64,000 bases of DNA from Methylobacterium pseudosasicola (GCF_900114535.1 NZ_FOTK01000002.1:186001-250000); one strand, 5' to 3'; positions 19,709 to 30,808 are shown, counted from the stretch's first letter. Translations and numbers: made by a program. The notes: generated by a model from the letters alone, not told the origin.

Positions 19709-20525
19709 GGCCGCCGCCCTCGACACGCTCCGGGCCGCGGGCTTCGGCGGCGGCTATGCCTGCGCCATCGTCACCGGCACCGGGCTCGGCGGGATCGCGG
19801 CCGAGCTCGAAGGTGCAACCGCGCTGGACTACTCAAAGATTCCGGGTTTCCCCGGCGCCGGCGTCAGCGGCCATGGCGGCCGGCTGCATCGCGGGCGCCT
19901 CGACGGGCGGCCGGTGCTAGTGTTCGAGGGCCGGGCGCATGCCTATGAGCGGGGCGACGCGGCGGCGATGCGGGTGCCGCTCGCCTGCGCGGCTGGCCTC
20001 GGCGCCCGGCGCCTGCTGCTCACCAACGCCTCCGGGTCCCTGCGGCCGGAGGTGGGTCCGGGCAGCCTCGTCCTGCTCGAAGACCACATCAACCTGTCGG
20101 GGATGAACCCGCTGATCGGCGAGGCGAGCGACGCCCGCTTCGTGCCGATGACCGAGGCCTACGATCCGGATCTGTGCGGGCGACTCCGGGCAGCCGCGGA
20201 GGCCTGCGGAGTGACGCTCGGCCAGGGCGTCTACGCCTGGTTTTCCGGCCCGAGCTTCGAGACCCCCGCCGAAGTGCGGATGGCCGGGATCCTCGGGGCC
20301 GACCTCGTCGGCATGTCCACCGTGCCCGAGGTGATTCTGGCCCGCTTCCTCGGCCTGCCGGTGGCGGCCGTGTCTGTGGTGACCAACCTCGCCGCCGGGA
20401 TCGCCGGGGGCGCCCCCCATCACGCCGAGACCAAGGCGGTTGCGGCCCGGGCCGCGGCGGATCTCGGCCGCCTGGTCCGGGCCTTCGTGGCCGGCCTGCC
20501 CGTCGAGGAGAGCCCCCATGGATGA
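19701..20525 (+). CDS. Purine nucleoside phosphorylase
   Basis: This 274-residue PNP of the trimeric class cleaves purine nucleosides with phosphate to the free base and ribose 1-phosphate. Visible motifs are TGTGLGGIA (phosphate loop), FEGRAHAYERGD, LTNASGSL, DHINLSGMNPL and the base-site segment GPSFETPAEVRM ... DLVGMSTVPEV. It starts at GTG inside the end of cdd and overlaps deoC by eight bases, indicating translational coupling within the cdd-PNP-deoC-deoA operon. Confidence 0.93.
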   Translation: MTEAAALDTLRAAGFGGGYACAIVTGTGLGGIAAELEGATALDYSKIPGFPGAGVSGHGGRLHRGRLDGRPVLVFEGRAHAYERGDAAAMRVPLACAAGLGARRLLLTNASGSLRPEVGPGSLVLLEDHINLSGMNPLIGEASDARFVPMTEAYDPDLCGRLRAAAEACGVTLGQGVYAWFSGPSFETPAEVRMAGILGADLVGMSTVPEVILARFLGLPVAAVSVVTNLAAGIAGGAPHHAETKAVAARAAADLGRLVRAFVAGLPVEESPHG

Positions 20526-21249
20526 ACCCGATGCCGGTGCGGTCGCCCGCCGGGCGCTGCCGCTCCTCGACCTCACCGACCTCAGCGAGACCTGCACCGA
20601 GCCGAAAATCGACGCGCTCTGCCGGGACGCCCGCAGCGGCGGCGTCGCGGCGATCTGCGTCTGGCCGCGTTTCGTGACGCAGGGTGCACGGGTGCTCAAG
20701 GGCAGCGGCATCCGGGTCGCTACGGTGATCAACTTCCCGGCCGGGGGCGAGGATTGCGCCCGGGCGCTCGACGACACGACGGAGGCCCTGCGCGACGGCG
20801 CCGACGAGATCGACCTCGTCCTGCCCTACCGCGCCTTCCTGCGCGGCGATTCCGACACCGCGCGCGACATGGTCGAGGCGGTGCGCGACACGAGCGGGTC
20901 GGCGGTGCTCAAGGTCATCCTGGAAACCGGCGAACTCGCCGGGCCCGACGCGATTCGGCGCGCGAGCCGGCTGGCGCTGGAGGCGGGGGCCGACTTCCTC
21001 AAGACCTCCACGGGCAAGAGCCCGGTCTCGGCGACCCCGGAGGCCGCCGAGGTGATGCTGGCCGAGATCCGGGCGAGCGGGCGCTCCGCCGGCCTCAAGG
21101 TCTCGGGTGGCCTGCGCAGCGTCGCCGACGTTGGCGCCTATTTGGCGCTCGCCGACCGGATCATGGGGCCGGACTGGGTTGGCCCGAAGACCTTCCGGCT
21201 CGGGGCGAGCAGCCTGTTCGGCGCCCTGATGCAGGCGCGGGAGTCGTGA
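20518..21249 (+). CDS. deoC: Deoxyribose-phosphate aldolase
   Basis: This 243-residue class I aldolase splits 2-deoxyribose 5-phosphate into glyceraldehyde 3-phosphate and acetaldehyde. The Schiff-base lysine is Lys162 in DFLKTSTGKSPV. Partner residues are Asp97 (ADEIDLVLPY) and the lysine in AGLKVSGG. ATG 20518 overlaps the PNP stop by eight bases. It finishes the breakdown of deoxyribose freed by the two phosphorylases of the operon; no phosphopentomutase gene (deoB) is present in the window. Confidence 0.95.
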   Translation: MDEPDAGAVARRALPLLDLTDLSETCTEPKIDALCRDARSGGVAAICVWPRFVTQGARVLKGSGIRVATVINFPAGGEDCARALDDTTEALRDGADEIDLVLPYRAFLRGDSDTARDMVEAVRDTSGSAVLKVILETGELAGPDAIRRASRLALEAGADFLKTSTGKSPVSATPEAAEVMLAEIRASGRSAGLKVSGGLRSVADVGAYLALADRIMGPDWVGPKTFRLGASSLFGALMQARES

Positions 21250-21251
21250 GG

Positions 21252-22550
21252 ATGCGCCTGCCGCAGGAAACTATCCGGGCCAAGCGGGACGGCCAGGCCC
21301 TCGATCCGGAAGAAATCGCCGCCTTCGTCCGCGGCCTCACCGACGGCGCGGTCGGCGAGGGGCAGGCGGCGGCCTTCGCCATGGCGGTGTTCTTCCGCGG
21401 CCTGGCGCTGCCCGAGCGGGTGGCGCTGACCCGGGCCATGGCGGAATCCGGAACGGTGCTCGCTTGGGACCTGCCGGGGCCGGTGCTCGACAAGCACTCC
21501 ACCGGCGGCATCGGCGACACGGTGAGCCTGCCCCTCGCCCCAATGGTGGCGGCCTGCGGCGGCTACGTGCCGATGATCTCCGGCCGCGGCCTCGGCCATA
21601 CCGGCGGCACGCTCGACAAGCTCGCCAGCATCCCGGGCTATGACGCCACGCCGGGGCTCGACACCTTCCGCCGGGTGGTCGGGCAGGTCGGCTGCGCGAT
21701 CATCGGCCAGACCGCCGAGCTGGCCCCGGCCGACCGGCGGCTCTACGCGATCCGCGACGTCACCGGCACGGTCGAATCCCTCGACCTGATCACCGCCTCG
21801 ATCCTGTCGAAGAAGCTGGCCGCCGGGCTCCAGGGGCTGGTGATGGACGTCAAGCAGGGCTCCGGCGCCTTCATGGCCGGGCTCGACGCGGCGCGGGCGC
21901 TGGCCGAGAGCATCGTCACGGTGGCCGAGGGCGCCGGCCTGCGCACCATCGCGCTGATCACCGACATGGACGCACCGCTCGCCAGTGCCGCCGGCAACGC
22001 TGTCGAAGTGGCCTACGCGATCGATTACCTGACCGGCGCGCGCCGGGAGCCGCGCTTCCACGCGGTGACCCTGGCCCTCGGCGCCGAGATGCTGGTCGCC
22101 GGCGGCCTCGCGCTGGACCGGGACGCGGCGGCCGAGCGCCTGGAAGCGGCCCTCGCCTCCGGCCGGGCGGCCGAGGTTTTTTGTGACATGGTCGCGGCGC
22201 TTGGCGGACCTGGCGATCTTTTGGAACAGCCGTCCCGACACTTGCCCGCGGCGCCGGTGCGGCGGCCGGTCCGGCAGGACGGCACGGTGGCGGGCATCGA
22301 CACGCGGGCCATCGGGCTGGCGGTGATCGGGCTCGGCGGCGGCCGGACCCGGCCGGAGGACGCGATCGACCCGCGGGTCGGCTTCACCGACCTCGCGGGT
22401 CCCGGGGATGCGTCCGGCCAGCTCGGGATCGTCCACGCGGCCGACGAGGCCGCCGCCGACCGGGCGGAGGCGGCCCTGCGCGCGGCCTACCGGATGGGCG
22501 AAGCGCCCCCCGGCCGGCCGGCGATCATTGAGCGGGTGGGCGCTCGATAG
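21252..22550 (+). CDS. deoA: Thymidine phosphorylase
   Basis: This 432-residue pyrimidine nucleoside phosphorylase has the nucleoside/phosphate-binding signature SGRGLGHTGGTLDKLASIPG and the phosphate loop DKHSTGGIGDTVSL. The lid segment ILSKKLAAGLQGLVMDVK is also present. It cleaves thymidine and deoxyuridine to base and deoxyribose 1-phosphate. A GTG at 21246 that overlaps the deoC stop (GTGA) is an alternative start. It is the last gene of the salvage operon and is followed by a convergent His-rich gene. Confidence 0.94.
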   Translation: MRLPQETIRAKRDGQALDPEEIAAFVRGLTDGAVGEGQAAAFAMAVFFRGLALPERVALTRAMAESGTVLAWDLPGPVLDKHSTGGIGDTVSLPLAPMVAACGGYVPMISGRGLGHTGGTLDKLASIPGYDATPGLDTFRRVVGQVGCAIIGQTAELAPADRRLYAIRDVTGTVESLDLITASILSKKLAAGLQGLVMDVKQGSGAFMAGLDAARALAESIVTVAEGAGLRTIALITDMDAPLASAAGNAVEVAYAIDYLTGARREPRFHAVTLALGAEMLVAGGLALDRDAAAERLEAALASGRAAEVFCDMVAALGGPGDLLEQPSRHLPAAPVRRPVRQDGTVAGIDTRAIGLAVIGLGGGRTRPEDAIDPRVGFTDLAGPGDASGQLGIVHAADEAAADRAEAALRAAYRMGEAPPGRPAIIERVGAR

Positions 22551-22559
22551 GATCCGGCC

Positions 22560-22895
22560 TTACCAGCGGCCGTAGCCGTGACGGTGGCCCCAGCCGCCGT
22601 GATGGTGGTGGCCGAAACCGCGATGATGACCCCAGCCGCCATGGTGGCCGCGTCCCCAGCCATGGTGATGGTGGTGATGGCCCCGGAAGCCCGGGCCGAA
22701 GCCGTGGCGGGGCCCGAACCCGTGATGACGGTGGCCGTATCCGTAGCCGTACTGGACATCGACGATGTCGGCCGCGCCCTGGTGCAGACCGGTATCGAGG
22801 CCGAGCGGCGCGGCCATCGCGGGCGCCCCGAGGGTGATCCCCCCGAGCGCCAGGGCGGCGGCGGCCAGGCGTAGGCGTGCGGTCTTGGTGAACAT
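22560..22895 (-). CDS. Exported His/Gly-rich small protein
   Basis: This 111-residue protein has a clear signal peptide (MFTKTARLRLAAAALALGGI ... cleavage after APAMA). The mature part is dominated by Gly, His, Trp, Tyr and Arg in loose repeats (GFGPRHGFGPGFRG, then six consecutive His, GRGHHGGWGHHRGFGHHHH). AGGAGG seven bases before ATG 22895 supports the start. The composition suggests divalent-metal binding (Ni, Cu, Zn) in the periplasm, but no named domain is recognised. Confidence 0.75.
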   Translation of the reverse strand: MFTKTARLRLAAAALALGGITLGAPAMAAPLGLDTGLHQGAADIVDVQYGYGYGHRHHGFGPRHGFGPGFRGHHHHHHGWGRGHHGGWGHHRGFGHHHHGGWGHRHGYGRW

Positions 22896-23106
22896 GGGCG
22901 TCCTCCTGTGCCTCGCCGATCGCGCTGCCGCGACCGGCTGTGCCCCAGGTGTGACGCCTCTAAGTTGACGCGGACGTGAGTTCGGCACTCAGGCGTTGTT
23001 CAGAGTGCGGCGCTTTCCGAGGGCGAACGCACATCGACAGTCTGATGCATCTCAGCTGCTTACGCCGCCAAGCTGTTGTCTCGGGGCAGCCGTGACCTGC
23101 TTGTCC

Positions 23107-23493
23107 TCAAGGGTTTGGGAGTGCCGCCACCATCTCGATCTCGACCCGCGCTCCCAATGGTAACGCCGCAACGCCGATCGTCGTGCGCGCCGGATAGGGC
23201 TCGGCGAAGTGCTCGGCGTAGATCCGGTTCATGGCGGCGAAGTCGTCCATGTCGGTCAGGAACACGTTGCACTTCACAACGTCCCCGAAACCGAGCCCAG
23301 CCGCCGCAAGCACGGCACCGAGGTTGCGGAAGCATTGGTGTACCTGCGTCTCGATCCCGCCTTCGACCAAGCGACCCGTCGCGCCGTCGATCGGCGTCTG
23401 GCCGGACAGGTAGACCGTCCCGTTAGTCCGAATCGCGTGCGAGTAGGGGCCGACAGCTGCCGCGCCTGGTGCCATCACGGGATTTCTGCTCAC
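23107..23493 (-). CDS. RidA family deaminase-like protein
   Basis: This 128-residue Rid/YjgF-family protein has the family opening APGAAAVGPYSHAIRTNGTV, the middle motif GGIETQVHQCFRNLGAVLAA, and AEPYPARTTIGVAALPLGA near the end with the conserved Arg. RidA hydrolyses reactive 2-aminoacrylate and related enamines released by PLP enzymes. GTG 23493 follows a GAGGG site and gives the usual MSRNPV start, so it is chosen over longer readings. The ending PNP is slightly short of typical RidA tails. Confidence 0.87.
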   Translation of the reverse strand: MSRNPVMAPGAAAVGPYSHAIRTNGTVYLSGQTPIDGATGRLVEGGIETQVHQCFRNLGAVLAAAGLGFGDVVKCNVFLTDMDDFAAMNRIYAEHFAEPYPARTTIGVAALPLGARVEIEMVAALPNP

Positions 23494-23564
23494 CCTTATG
23501 CCCTCTCGACGAGACCGTGAGTCGGTCACGGGCAGTATGCCGTCAGGCTGGGCGAGGCAGAAGC

Positions 23565-24203
23565 CTACGGCCGCCGGTACACCCACACCCGCGCGGGCGG
23601 CAGGTTCAGCCAGACGCGGTTCGAGCGGTCGGCGGTGTAGCTGCGGGACTCGCAGCGGGCGGGGATCGGCGGCACCACCGCGTAGGTGAACTGCACGAAG
23701 GGCGCGCCCGGCTGCATCAGGTCGTGGGCGGCGTTGAGCAGGTCGAGGCGCTGCTCCAGCGGCTTGGTGAACAGTGGCAGGCTCGAGATCGTCGCGGCGG
23801 CGGGCTGGGTCAGCGCCGTCTTGAGGGTCGCGCGCATGTCGTAGGCATCGCCCCGGATCACCGTGACCCCGGGGAAGCGGCGAGTCAGCAGGCGGCAGAA
23901 GTCGGGATTGAACTCCACCAGGATCAGGCGCGACGGCGCGATGCCCCGTCGGATCAGAGCCTCCGTCACCGGGCCGGTGCCGGGGCCGAGCTCGACCACC
24001 GGGCCCTCGCGGCGCGGATCGACGTAGGACGCCATGGTCCGGGCCAGCATCTTGCCCGACGGCGTCACAGCGCCGGTGACGAGCGGGCGCTCGAACCAGG
24101 ATCGGAGGAACCGGGCCTCGTCCTCCAGGGGGTCGCGCCGCGGCCCAAAACTCTCACCCCTGGCGGCAGGGGCCTTCGCGCTGGGACGGCGGAGCGGCGG
24201 CAA
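23565..24203 (-). CDS. PmtA-like phospholipid N-methyltransferase (class I SAM-dependent)
   Basis: This SAM methyltransferase of about 212 residues has motif I as VVELGPGTGPVTEAL and the preceding GAVTPSGKMLARTMASYV. These are features of the rhizobial and Bradyrhizobium PmtA group, which methylates phosphatidylethanolamine towards phosphatidylcholine. Later segments ISSLPLFTKP and FVQFTYAVVPPI match the family. The start is uncertain: no ATG fits, TTG 24203 has GAGGA upstream, and TTG 24266 gives a longer form. The function is inferred from the motif set and is not certain among related small methyltransferases. Confidence 0.75.
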   Translation of the reverse strand: MPPLRRPSAKAPAARGESFGPRRDPLEDEARFLRSWFERPLVTGAVTPSGKMLARTMASYVDPRREGPVVELGPGTGPVTEALIRRGIAPSRLILVEFNPDFCRLLTRRFPGVTVIRGDAYDMRATLKTALTQPAAATISSLPLFTKPLEQRLDLLNAAHDLMQPGAPFVQFTYAVVPPIPARCESRSYTADRSNRVWLNLPPARVWVYRRP

Positions 24204-24345
24204 GTCCTGGATTCCTCGAAGCCGATGGGAATGGAAGGCTAAGGCGACGCGCCGTCTTACAGTCAAGCCGGTCCGGCGCCTAGGGTAAGCATGCCACGCT
24301 CGCCGGATGCATAACGGGCGTGCACGAGTTCGGATCCGGCCGGCC

Positions 24346-25488
24346 TCACGGCCGGACGGCGCTCCCGAAAAAGTCCCGCACCTTGGCGAAGAACCCCGCT
24401 GATTCCGGGTGGTTCTCCGGCGAGGCCGACTGGTCGAATTCCTGGAGCAACTCGCGCTGGCGCTTGGTCAGGTTCTGGGGCGTCTCGACGAAGACCTGGA
24501 TGTAGAGGTCGCCGACCTCCCGGGAGCGGAGCACCGGCATGCCCTTGCCCTTGATCCGGAACTGCTTGGCGGTCTGCGTCCCGGCCGGGATCCGGACCTG
24601 GGTCTGCGAGCCGTCGATCACCGGCACGGTGATCTCGCCCGAGAGCGCAGCGGTGACCATCGAGATCGGCACCCGGCAGAACAGGTCGGCGCCGTCGCGC
24701 TGGAAGAACTCGTGCTGCTTGATCGACAGGAAGACGTAGAGGTCGCCGGGCGGGCCGCCGCGCAGCCCGCTCTCGCCCTCGCCGGCGAGCCGGATGCGCA
24801 GGCCGTCGTCGACGCCCGCCGGCACGTTGATCGAGAGCGTACGCTCGCGGTTGACCCGGCCGGCCCCCTGGCAGGTGGTGCAGGGATCGTCGACGATCTC
24901 GCCGCGGCCGTGGCAGTTCGGGCAGGTGCGCTCGATGGCGAAGAAGCCCTGCGCGGCCCGCACCCGGCCGTAGCCCGCGCAGGTCGGGCAGGTGCGCGGC
25001 TTCGAGCCGGGCTTGGCGCCGGAGCCGTCGCAGGCCTCGCAGGTCACCGAGGTCGGGATCCGGATGGTCTCGGCCTTGCCGATAAAGGCTTCTTCGAGGG
25101 TGATTTCGAGGTTGTAGCGCAGGTCGGAGCCACGCTCGCGTCCCGGGGCGCCACCGCCGCGTCCGCGCTGGGCGCCGCCGCGGCCGTCGCCGAAGAAATT
25201 GTCGAAGATGTCCGACATGAAGTCGCCGAACTCGTTGCCGAATCCGGGGCCGCCGCCGCCCTGGCTGAAGGCGGCATGGCCGAACTTGTCGTAGGCCGCC
25301 CGCTTCTGGCCGTCCGAGAGGCACTGATAGGCCTCGTTCAGCTCCTTGAACTTGATCTCGGCTTCCTTGTCGCCGGGATTGCGGTCGGGATGATAGGTCA
25401 TCGCGAGCTTGCGGAATGCGACCTTCAGCTCGCCTTCCGTGGCGGTCTTGGCGACCCCCAGGATCTCGTAATAGTCCCGCTTCGACAT
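24346..25488 (-). CDS. dnaJ: Chaperone DnaJ
   Basis: This full-length 380-residue type I Hsp40 has a J domain with HPD at residues near 33-35 ([11 protein letters not shown]) and a Gly/Phe-rich linker. Four zinc motifs follow ([32 protein letters not shown]), then the two C-terminal substrate domains. It stimulates the ATPase of DnaK, whose gene lies directly upstream on the same strand. A strong hairpin in the 266-base gap may modulate read-through from dnaK. Confidence 0.97.
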   Translation of the reverse strand: MSKRDYYEILGVAKTATEGELKVAFRKLAMTYHPDRNPGDKEAEIKFKELNEAYQCLSDGQKRAAYDKFGHAAFSQGGGGPGFGNEFGDFMSDIFDNFFGDGRGGAQRGRGGGAPGRERGSDLRYNLEITLEEAFIGKAETIRIPTSVTCEACDGSGAKPGSKPRTCPTCAGYGRVRAAQGFFAIERTCPNCHGRGEIVDDPCTTCQGAGRVNRERTLSINVPAGVDDGLRIRLAGEGESGLRGGPPGDLYVFLSIKQHEFFQRDGADLFCRVPISMVTAALSGEITVPVIDGSQTQVRIPAGTQTAKQFRIKGKGMPVLRSREVGDLYIQVFVETPQNLTKRQRELLQEFDQSASPENHPESAGFFAKVRDFFGSAVRP

Positions 25489-25706
25489 CCCACCCAGTCT
25501 CCGGACAATCAGAAGGCGCTGTGATCCCTGGAGCTGCCTGCCGGGGCCGCCGGGGCGGTCCATTCAGGGCAGATCTCGATCAGGGTGAGCGGGCCGATGC
25601 CTCGTCGCGATCGTGACGATCTAGCATGAGCCGGCCCGTCCGAGGCCGAACTCGGACGATATCCGGTCTCTGCGGCACCTGCGCAACAGCGCATCTCAAG
25701 CAGAGG

Positions 25707-25730
25707 CGGGGCCGGATCGCTCCGGCCCCG
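25707..25730 (-). terminator. Hairpin between dnaK and dnaJ, possible attenuator
   Basis: CGGGGCCGGA-tcgc-TCCGGCCCCG is a perfect 10-bp stem lying 25 bases after the dnaK stop. In the dnaK direction the following bases (CCTCTGC) do not form a T tract, so partial termination or mRNA stabilisation between dnaK and dnaJ is more likely than full termination. Confidence 0.55.
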
Positions 25731-25754
25731 CGCGTTTGCTGTCGAACCCGCGCC

Positions 25755-27671
<1,917 letters not shown>

Positions 27672-28061
27672 GGTGGGATCCCTCTTTTCGTCGCGTTCAA
27701 GCAGACCGCCGAGCCCCGAAGCAGCTCGGCCCATGGCGGATTGAGTGTGATGTGAGTATGGGACCCGGGCCGGATCAAGGGCCGTGAACGGCTGAAATCC
27801 AGCGCATAATCCCGCGTCGAGGGCGATATAAGAACCCCCGGACGGGCTCGCAAGGCAAAGCCGGCCCGTTGGCCCCAGCCAGCGCCGTTTTTGCCAAGGC
27901 GTTGTTTTGCCTGAAAAATCCCGTTGCAAAGCCGCGTTTGGCCGGATGGCGTCGATGCATTTTGTTGCTCCGCTGCCACGTCCAGGCCATCGATGGCGTG
28001 TTAACACTTCGACAAGGGGTTGAGCGTGGCCCCGCCACCTCGTCTTCCCCGTCAGAGCCCG
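27672..28061. other. Divergent regulatory region upstream of dnaK
   Basis: About 390 bases without a supported gene, between dnaK (minus) and an exported protein gene (plus). A heat-shock sigma-32 promoter is expected for dnaK. I see only an imperfect candidate (CTTGAT near 27775 with CCATAC about 12 bases further), and its spacing is too short to call. Confidence 0.35.
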
Positions 28062-29054
28062 ATGCCACGGACCCGCAGCCTCCTGCTTCCCCTTCTGGCC
28101 GCCGCCATCGCGGCTCCCGCGCTGCTCGCCGCCCCGCCGGCGCAGGCCCAGAACTTCTTCGAGCGCCTGTTCGGCATCAAGCCCGAGCGGCCGCCGGTGC
28201 CGCCGCGCGGCGTGCCCGAGGCGCCCCCCGCCGCCCCGGCCGCCCCCAGTGAGCCGGGCGCCCCCACGGCCCCCGAGGCGCCCCGGCCCGCGCCGGCTCC
28301 GGCCCGGCCGGTGGTGCTGAAGGTCCCCTCCGAGGACGGGGTGATCGGGCAGGAGCTTCTGCTCAACGGCCTCGCCGGTACCCTGAAGCTGGAGCGGTCC
28401 GGCACCGCTGTCACGGCGCGGATCAAGCTGCCGGGCACCAAGATCTCGCAGCCGGCGGAATCCTGCACGGTGCCGCTCGCGAACGGCAACCCCATCACCC
28501 TGTCCTCCGAGGGCAAGCCCGAGGGTGCGCCGCGCTTCGAGGCGGCGGGGGCCGAGTGCCCGCTGCGCTTCGACGTGGTCGAGGGCGGCGTGCTGGTCTC
28601 GTCGTTGGGCCAGGGGCCGGTCTGCACCTTCTCGAACGCCGATTGCGCCACGACCCCCTCGGGTCTCTGGGGGCCGGCCGGCGCCACGCTGATCCCCCGG
28701 GCCGGCGAGTTCGACACCGCCCGGGGCGTCGCCGACAAGGCGGTGCGCGACAATTACAAGCTCATGACCCAGCGTGCCCGGCGGGAGGATGTCCGGCCGG
28801 TGGTGAGCGAGCAGGCGGCCTTCTCGGCCGACCGGGAGCAGCTCTGCCGCGGCTACGCCCGCGAGGGCACCCACGGCTTCTGCCACCTGCGGGTCACCGA
28901 GAACCGGGCCTTGTCCCTCGCCACGCGGCTCGGCGCCAACACCGCCGTGCCGACCGCTGCGGTCGCCCCGCGCCGGTCCCGGCCCAAGCCCGCAACGGAG
29001 CCCGCCGTGGACGGGATGAGCCCGGACACGGCCGGCGAGATGCCGCCGGAATAA
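28062..29054 (+). CDS. Exported proline-rich protein of unknown function
   Basis: This 330-residue protein has a signal peptide ([20 protein letters not shown] ... PPAQAQ). A Pro/Ala-rich spacer of about 60 residues and a cysteine-containing domain follow (about 90-300; Cys in [44 protein letters not shown]). The even number of cysteines fits periplasmic disulfides. No known family was recognised. A Pro/Lys tail closes the protein. It sits divergent from dnaK and convergent with yqgE, so context gives no function. Confidence 0.6.
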   Translation: MPRTRSLLLPLLAAAIAAPALLAAPPAQAQNFFERLFGIKPERPPVPPRGVPEAPPAAPAAPSEPGAPTAPEAPRPAPAPARPVVLKVPSEDGVIGQELLLNGLAGTLKLERSGTAVTARIKLPGTKISQPAESCTVPLANGNPITLSSEGKPEGAPRFEAAGAECPLRFDVVEGGVLVSSLGQGPVCTFSNADCATTPSGLWGPAGATLIPRAGEFDTARGVADKAVRDNYKLMTQRARREDVRPVVSEQAAFSADREQLCRGYAREGTHGFCHLRVTENRALSLATRLGANTAVPTAAVAPRRSRPKPATEPAVDGMSPDTAGEMPPE

Positions 29055-29064
29055 AGGTTGGTGT

Positions 29065-29685
29065 TCAGGCCCGCCCGGCACTCATCGACAGCATGGCCGG
29101 GTCGATGCCGTTGGTCCGCAGGGCCAGCTCGTACTTGGCGTCGAGGTCGGTGTCGAAGATCAGCGCCGGGTCGGCCGGGCAGTTGAGCCAGCCATTGGCC
29201 ATGATCTCGCTCTCGAGCTGCCCGGCCTGCCAGCCGGCATAGCCCAGGGCCAGCACGGCGCTCGCCGGTCCCTCGCCGCTGGCGATGGCGCGCAGGATCT
29301 CGACGGTGGCGGTCAGGCAGATGCCGTCGTCGATGATCAGCGTCGATTGCTGGATGTGGAAATCGTCGGTGTGCAGCACGAAGCCGCGCCGGCCCTCCAC
29401 GGGGCCGCCCATCAGAACCGGCATGTGCCCGACGCGCTCGCGCAGCCGGATCGCATCCGCCTCCGGGCAGACGTCGAGCTGGACCAGCAGGTCCGGCATG
29501 CTGATGTCGGTCGCCGCCTTGTTGACGATGATGCCCATCGCGCCGTCCGCGGAATGAGCGCAGACATAGATCACCGAGCGCGCGAAGCGCTCGTCGGCCA
29601 TCCCGGGCATCGCCACGAGGAACTGGCCGTCGAGGAAGCTCGAGCCGGTGAGCGTGGTCTGCGTGGGCGACGCTGGGTTCGTCAT
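29065..29685 (-). CDS. YqgE/AlgH family protein (UPF0301)
   Basis: This 206-residue member of the YqgE/AlgH family shows the diagnostic segments [56 protein letters not shown] and [16 protein letters not shown]. The family is widespread and structurally known, but its molecular role is unclear, apart from links to transcription regulation. The ATG at 29685 gives a normal length. It is convergent with the exported protein gene, 10 bases apart. Confidence 0.9.
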   Translation of the reverse strand: MTNPASPTQTTLTGSSFLDGQFLVAMPGMADERFARSVIYVCAHSADGAMGIIVNKAATDISMPDLLVQLDVCPEADAIRLRERVGHMPVLMGGPVEGRRGFVLHTDDFHIQQSTLIIDDGICLTATVEILRAIASGEGPASAVLALGYAGWQAGQLESEIMANGWLNCPADPALIFDTDLDAKYELALRTNGIDPAMLSMSAGRA

Positions 29686-29857
29686 GCGCGTATGCTACGC
29701 GGCCCCCTGGCCTTGTCCAGCGGACAAAGCGCGCGGCCCACCGCCGGCGCCAACCCCGAAAAGCGCTGTCGAATCTGCGGGCGGATCGCTATATTTCTCT
29801 GCCCTCGGGCATTGGCCTATGCGCAGGCCCGATCCGGCCGTGAGAAGGATGCGTTCC

Positions 29858-30094
29858 ATGGCGGACGCTGAATCCCCGGCTGCCTTCGACATCGAGGCGC
29901 AGCGTGCTCAGATCCGACGCGCACAGGAAGCGACCGACAGGTTCGTCGCCGAGCAGCACGCGCTCATGGTCGAGGCGGCCAAGCTCAACCGCGACCGGAC
30001 TCTGGCGCCCTGGCAGGTCGCGCTCTCGGGCATGGCCGCGGGCGCGGCCTTCTTCGGCGCCGGCGCCGCCTTCATCAAGCTGCTCGGCGCGTGA
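29858..30094 (+). CDS. Small protein with C-terminal membrane helix
   Basis: This 78-residue protein has a charged helical N-terminal half (FDIEAQRAQIRRAQEATDRF) that could form a coiled coil. A single C-terminal membrane helix follows (VALSGMAAGAAFFGAGAAFI). GAGAAGG about nine bases before ATG 29858 supports the start; an in-frame ATG at 29849 lies too close to that site. No family is recognised; its length and design suit a small inner-membrane or phage-spanin-like factor. Confidence 0.6.
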   Translation: MADAESPAAFDIEAQRAQIRRAQEATDRFVAEQHALMVEAAKLNRDRTLAPWQVALSGMAAGAAFFGAGAAFIKLLGA

Positions 30095-30196
30095 CGAACA
30101 CCACCGCTCCCGTCCTCGACAGGCGCGGGCCGCCACGCTAGGTCAGCCGCGATTATTCAGCGCGCGATCGGAGCGCGCAGCAACGAGGGACCCGCG

Positions 30197-30676
30197 ATGA
30201 TCCAGGTCGGCGACCACCTGCCCCAGGCGACCTTCCGGGTGACCGGCCCCGAGGGCCCGCTCGCCCGCACCACCGACGACGTGTTCAAGGGCCGGCGCGT
30301 GGTGCTGATCGGCGTGCCCGGCGCCTTCACGCCGAGCTGCCACCGCAACCACCTGCCGGGCTTCGTCACCAAGAAGGACGAGATCCTGGCCCGCGGCGTC
30401 GACGCCATCGCGGTCACCAGCGTCAACGACGTGTTCGTGCTCGACGCCTGGTCGAAGGCCAGCGGCGCCGAGGGCATCGAGTTCCTGGCCGACGGCAATG
30501 CCGATTTCGCCAAGGCCATCGGCCTGGAGATGGACGGCACCGGCTTCGGCCTCGGGATGCGCTCCAAGCGCTACTCGATGCTGGTCGAGGACGGCGTGGT
30601 GAAGATCCTCAACGTCGAGGAGACTCCCTCGAAGGCCGAGGCGTCCGGCGCCGAGGCTCTGCTCAAGGTCCTCTGA
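30197..30676 (+). CDS. Peroxiredoxin (Prx5/hybrid type)
   Basis: This 159-residue thiol peroxidase of the Prx5 group has peroxidatic Cys in GVPGAFTPSCHRNHLPGF and the partner residues in DAIAVTSVNDVFVLDAW. The single obvious peroxidatic Cys, with no clear resolving Cys, suggests a 1-Cys mechanism or glutaredoxin reduction. The C-terminal EETPSKAEASGAEALL motif is typical. It stands alone and is followed by a repeated hairpin. Confidence 0.92.
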   Translation: MIQVGDHLPQATFRVTGPEGPLARTTDDVFKGRRVVLIGVPGAFTPSCHRNHLPGFVTKKDEILARGVDAIAVTSVNDVFVLDAWSKASGAEGIEFLADGNADFAKAIGLEMDGTGFGLGMRSKRYSMLVEDGVVKILNVEETPSKAEASGAEALLKVL

Positions 30677-30707
30677 GGCCATCGGGGCTTCGCGCCTCGA
30701 GCCCCCG

Positions 30708-30728
30708 CCAAAGGGCTGAGCCCTTTGG
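30708..30728. repeat. CCAAAGGG-type hairpin repeat after the peroxiredoxin gene
   Basis: CCAAAGGGC-tga-GCCCTTTGG, a 9-bp stem 32 bases after the peroxiredoxin stop, is followed by GATCCCGGG as in the copy at 17014. The flanking CCCCCGCC is also shared, so this is a dispersed repeat and not a chance hairpin. Confidence 0.65.
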
Positions 30729-30752
30729 GATCCCGGGACCGGTCTCGCTAGA

Positions 30753-30798
30753 GCATCGTCCCGAAAGGTGGCCGCCGGCTTTCGGAAAAATACGATGC
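30753..30798. repeat. Dispersed palindrome with GCATCGT...ACGATGC ends
   Basis: Nested inverted repeats: GCATCGT (30753-30759) with ACGATGC (30792-30798), and CCGAAAG (30761-30767) with CTTTCGG (30779-30785). This arrangement matches a palindromic element I recall as frequent in Rhizobiales intergenic DNA. Only one copy was noticed in this window. Confidence 0.55.
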
Positions 30799-30808
30799 CA
30801 ATCAAAAA

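Noticed and set aside
22578..22874. Plus-strand Met/Val/Ala-rich frame opposite the His-rich gene
   Set aside because: His codons (CAC/CAT) read as GTG/ATG on the other strand, which explains the composition; the minus strand has a signal peptide and a good ribosome site.
27750..27780. Sigma-32 promoter for dnaK
   Set aside because: CTTGAT and CCATAC occur, but their spacing is about three bases or more shorter than known heat-shock promoters, so I do not call it.
27672..29081. Upstream extension of DnaK to over 1,100 residues on the minus strand
   Set aside because: The conserved DnaK N-terminus [14 protein letters not shown] fixes the start at 27671; upstream codons are antisense to the exported protein gene and have no homology.
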